Source: Acinetobacter pittii (GTDB lineage Bacteria; Pseudomonadota; Gammaproteobacteria; Pseudomonadales; Moraxellaceae). From it: DNA of 64,000 nucleotides. The stretch spans positions 558,001-622,000 of the forward strand of contig NZ_CP139249.1 in NCBI RefSeq assembly GCF_034064985.1, in the 5' to 3' direction. The position numbers and the translations under genes were made by a program. Positions 62,672 through 64,000 of this stretch are shown piece by piece. Every line of letters begins with the position of its first letter. Position 1 is the first letter of the stretch. The notes beneath the pieces are model-generated. The model was given only the letters and a program-made list of their open reading frames with translations. It did not search any database and was not told the DNA's origin.

Positions 62672-63475
62672 ATGTCACGTCTTGCCACCCGTTTTGAAAA
62701 GCTTAAGTCCCAACAACGTAAAGCGCTTGTATCTTATGTTATGGCGGGTGATCCACAGCCACAAGTAACGGTTCCGTTACTGCATAAAATGGTTGCGGCA
62801 GGAGTAGATGTCATTGAGCTTGGTTTACCATTTTCAGATCCAATGGCTGATGGTCCGGTAATTGCGCTTGCAGCTGAACGTGCGCTTGCAGCAGGAACCA
62901 ATACGTTGGATGCACTCAACATGGTAAAAGAGTTCCGTGAGCAGGATCAGGAAACACCTGTTGTTTTAATGGGTTATCTGAATCCGGTTGAAGTGATTGG
63001 TTACGAGAAGTTTGTTTCTCATGCGAAACAATGTGGTGTAGATGGCTTATTACTTGTGGATTTACCACCAGAAGAGTCAAAAGAGTTTGGTGCTGTGTTG
63101 AAACAACATGATATGGACCAAATTTTCTTACTTGCACCAACTTCTACAGATCAACGCATTCAACATGTGACAAATCAGGCAAGTGGTTTTATCTACTATG
63201 TTTCACTTAAGGGTGTAACTGGAGCAGCAACACTTGATACGGCAGAAGCTGCTGCGCGTATTCAAAAAATCAAAAATGCCACTAATATTCCAGTGGGTGT
63301 TGGTTTTGGTATTAGTGATGCCGCTTCAGCAAAAGCAATGGGTAGCGTTGCTGATGCCGTGATTGTAGGTAGTGCTTTCGTTAAAAATTTTGCAACGTTG
63401 GCAGCGGATGACGCTGTTGAACAGACGGTGAGTAAAGTCAAGGAGCTTCGAGCAGCGCTCGATGAGTTAGTATGA
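62672..63475 (+). CDS. trpA: Tryptophan synthase alpha chain
   Basis: A 267-residue TIM-barrel enzyme that releases indole from indole-3-glycerol phosphate. It has the catalytic Glu in AGVDVIELGLPFSDPMADGPVI, the catalytic Asp in GVDGLLLVDLPPEE, FIYYVSLKGVTGA, and phosphate-site GVGFGISDAASAKAM. GGAAAG lies upstream of the ATG. Its stop TGA overlaps the accD ATG, and translational coupling is likely. Confidence 0.95.
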   Translation: MSRLATRFEKLKSQQRKALVSYVMAGDPQPQVTVPLLHKMVAAGVDVIELGLPFSDPMADGPVIALAAERALAAGTNTLDALNMVKEFREQDQETPVVLMGYLNPVEVIGYEKFVSHAKQCGVDGLLLVDLPPEESKEFGAVLKQHDMDQIFLLAPTSTDQRIQHVTNQASGFIYYVSLKGVTGAATLDTAEAAARIQKIKNATNIPVGVGFGISDAASAKAMGSVADAVIVGSAFVKNFATLAADDAVEQTVSKVKELRAALDELV

Positions 63476-64000
63476 ATCAAGAAGTGAAACCAGGGAAAGT
63501 TCTTAGCCCTTCGACACCATGGACAAAACGTCCGGTTCCAGGTATTGAAGTCGCAGATGAGCAACAAATTCTCAAAGCAACATTTACTGAGCCAACGATT
63601 GAATGTCCTGAATGTCATGCACTAGTGACACGTACAGCAATATCTTTCAATGCATATGTTTGTCCGCAATGTGATGAGCACTTACGAATGAAAGCTCGTG
63701 ACCGCTTGAACTGGTTCTTCGATAATGTTGTAACTGAATTGGGTCAAGAATTTAGCGCCAAAGATCCATTAAAGTTTGTTGATTCTAAACCGTATCCAGA
63801 TCGTATGCGTGAAGCGCAAACTAAAACTGGTGAAACAGAAGCTTTAATTGCCATGCAAGGTAACTTAAATGGCGTAGATATGATTGCATGTGCGTTTGAG
63901 TTCGACTTTATGGGCGGCTCAATGGGTACAGTTGTAGGTGACCGTTTTGTACAGGCTGCCGAGCTTGCAATTGCAAAACGTCAGCCATTAATCTGTTTCG
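63472..64000 (+). CDS. accD: Acetyl-CoA carboxylase carboxyltransferase subunit beta, partial
   Basis: The first 176 codons of AccD; the rest runs past the window edge. A short N-terminal tail precedes the zinc ribbon (CPECHALVTRT... and CPQCDEHLRM, four Cys). The carboxyltransferase domain then begins with DPLKFVDSKPYPDRMREAQ, TGETEALIAMQGNLNGVD and FDFMGGSMGTVVGDRF. AccD with AccA transfers CO2 to acetyl-CoA in fatty-acid synthesis. Overlap of its ATG with the trpA stop is the arrangement also known in pseudomonads and relatives. Confidence 0.95.
   Translation, partial: MNQEVKPGKVLSPSTPWTKRPVPGIEVADEQQILKATFTEPTIECPECHALVTRTAISFNAYVCPQCDEHLRMKARDRLNWFFDNVVTELGQEFSAKDPLKFVDSKPYPDRMREAQTKTGETEALIAMQGNLNGVDMIACAFEFDFMGGSMGTVVGDRFVQAAELAIAKRQPLICF

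Overview
The window looks like Acinetobacter chromosome, most probably the A. baumannii-calcoaceticus complex. It is AT-rich. It also carries arrangements characteristic of that genus: an outer-core lipooligosaccharide (OC) locus between ilvE and aspS, baeS-baeR, yajC-secD-secF downstream of tgt-queA, a Zur box in front of a histidine-rich ZnuD-type receptor, and trpA overlapping accD. The species cannot be fixed from the sequence alone. I see no insertion sequence, prophage, CRISPR array or plasmid gene. This is mostly core chromosome with one variable island.

Region by region. 1-6.5 kb: a truncated disulfide oxidoreductase gene, two lipoprotein genes (one of 34 residues that is easily missed), a DUF442-type phosphatase/sulfurtransferase, an alpha/beta hydrolase-trxC-yciA operon, an NTF2-like secreted protein, a DUF4442 hotdog protein, YajQ and a rhodanese. 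6.5-13.9 kb: mnmC, a coiled-coil membrane protein, a YciI protein, septation protein IspZ diverging from a PHP phosphoesterase, a bestrophin channel, radC and coaBC. 13.9-20.1 kb: secF, secD, yajC, tgt, queA on the minus strand, then tRNA-Leu(CAA) with its own promoter and terminator. 20.1-25.6 kb: a possible gene remnant, an orphan histidine kinase, glnE and ilvE.

25.7-34 kb is the outer-core locus. Five co-directional genes come first (ELM1-type transferase, glycosyltransferase, polysaccharide deacetylase, two more glycosyltransferases). Then follow convergent and divergent genes: a glycosyl-hydrolase-like protein, a GT25 transferase, wecB and a GT32 transferase. The wecB-GT32 end is visibly more AT-rich and is probably the most recently exchanged segment. 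aspS closes the locus.

36-47 kb: a DUF4184 membrane protein, Zur-controlled znuD, a phospholipase D family cardiolipin synthase-like enzyme, a palindromic repeat, an RcnB-like protein, psiE and two paralogous acyl-CoA dehydrogenases. 47-57 kb: a small lipoprotein divergent from baeSR, a cluster of three perfect DnaA boxes, selO, a fatty-acid desaturase, a META-domain lipoprotein, and a B12 group (cobalamin riboswitch, btuB, PduO-type adenosyltransferase, GDPD). 57-64 kb: trpF-trpB, DUF1543 and DUF2804 genes, a ferritin-like hydrolase facing an AraC regulator, trpA and the start of accD.

No convincingly undescribed multi-gene system was found. The items most worth a second look are the DnaA-box cluster, the AT-rich end of the outer-core locus with its palindromic gene ends, the hairpin between yajC and secD, the lipoprotein divergent from baeSR, the palindrome upstream of trpA, and three very small or broken genes.
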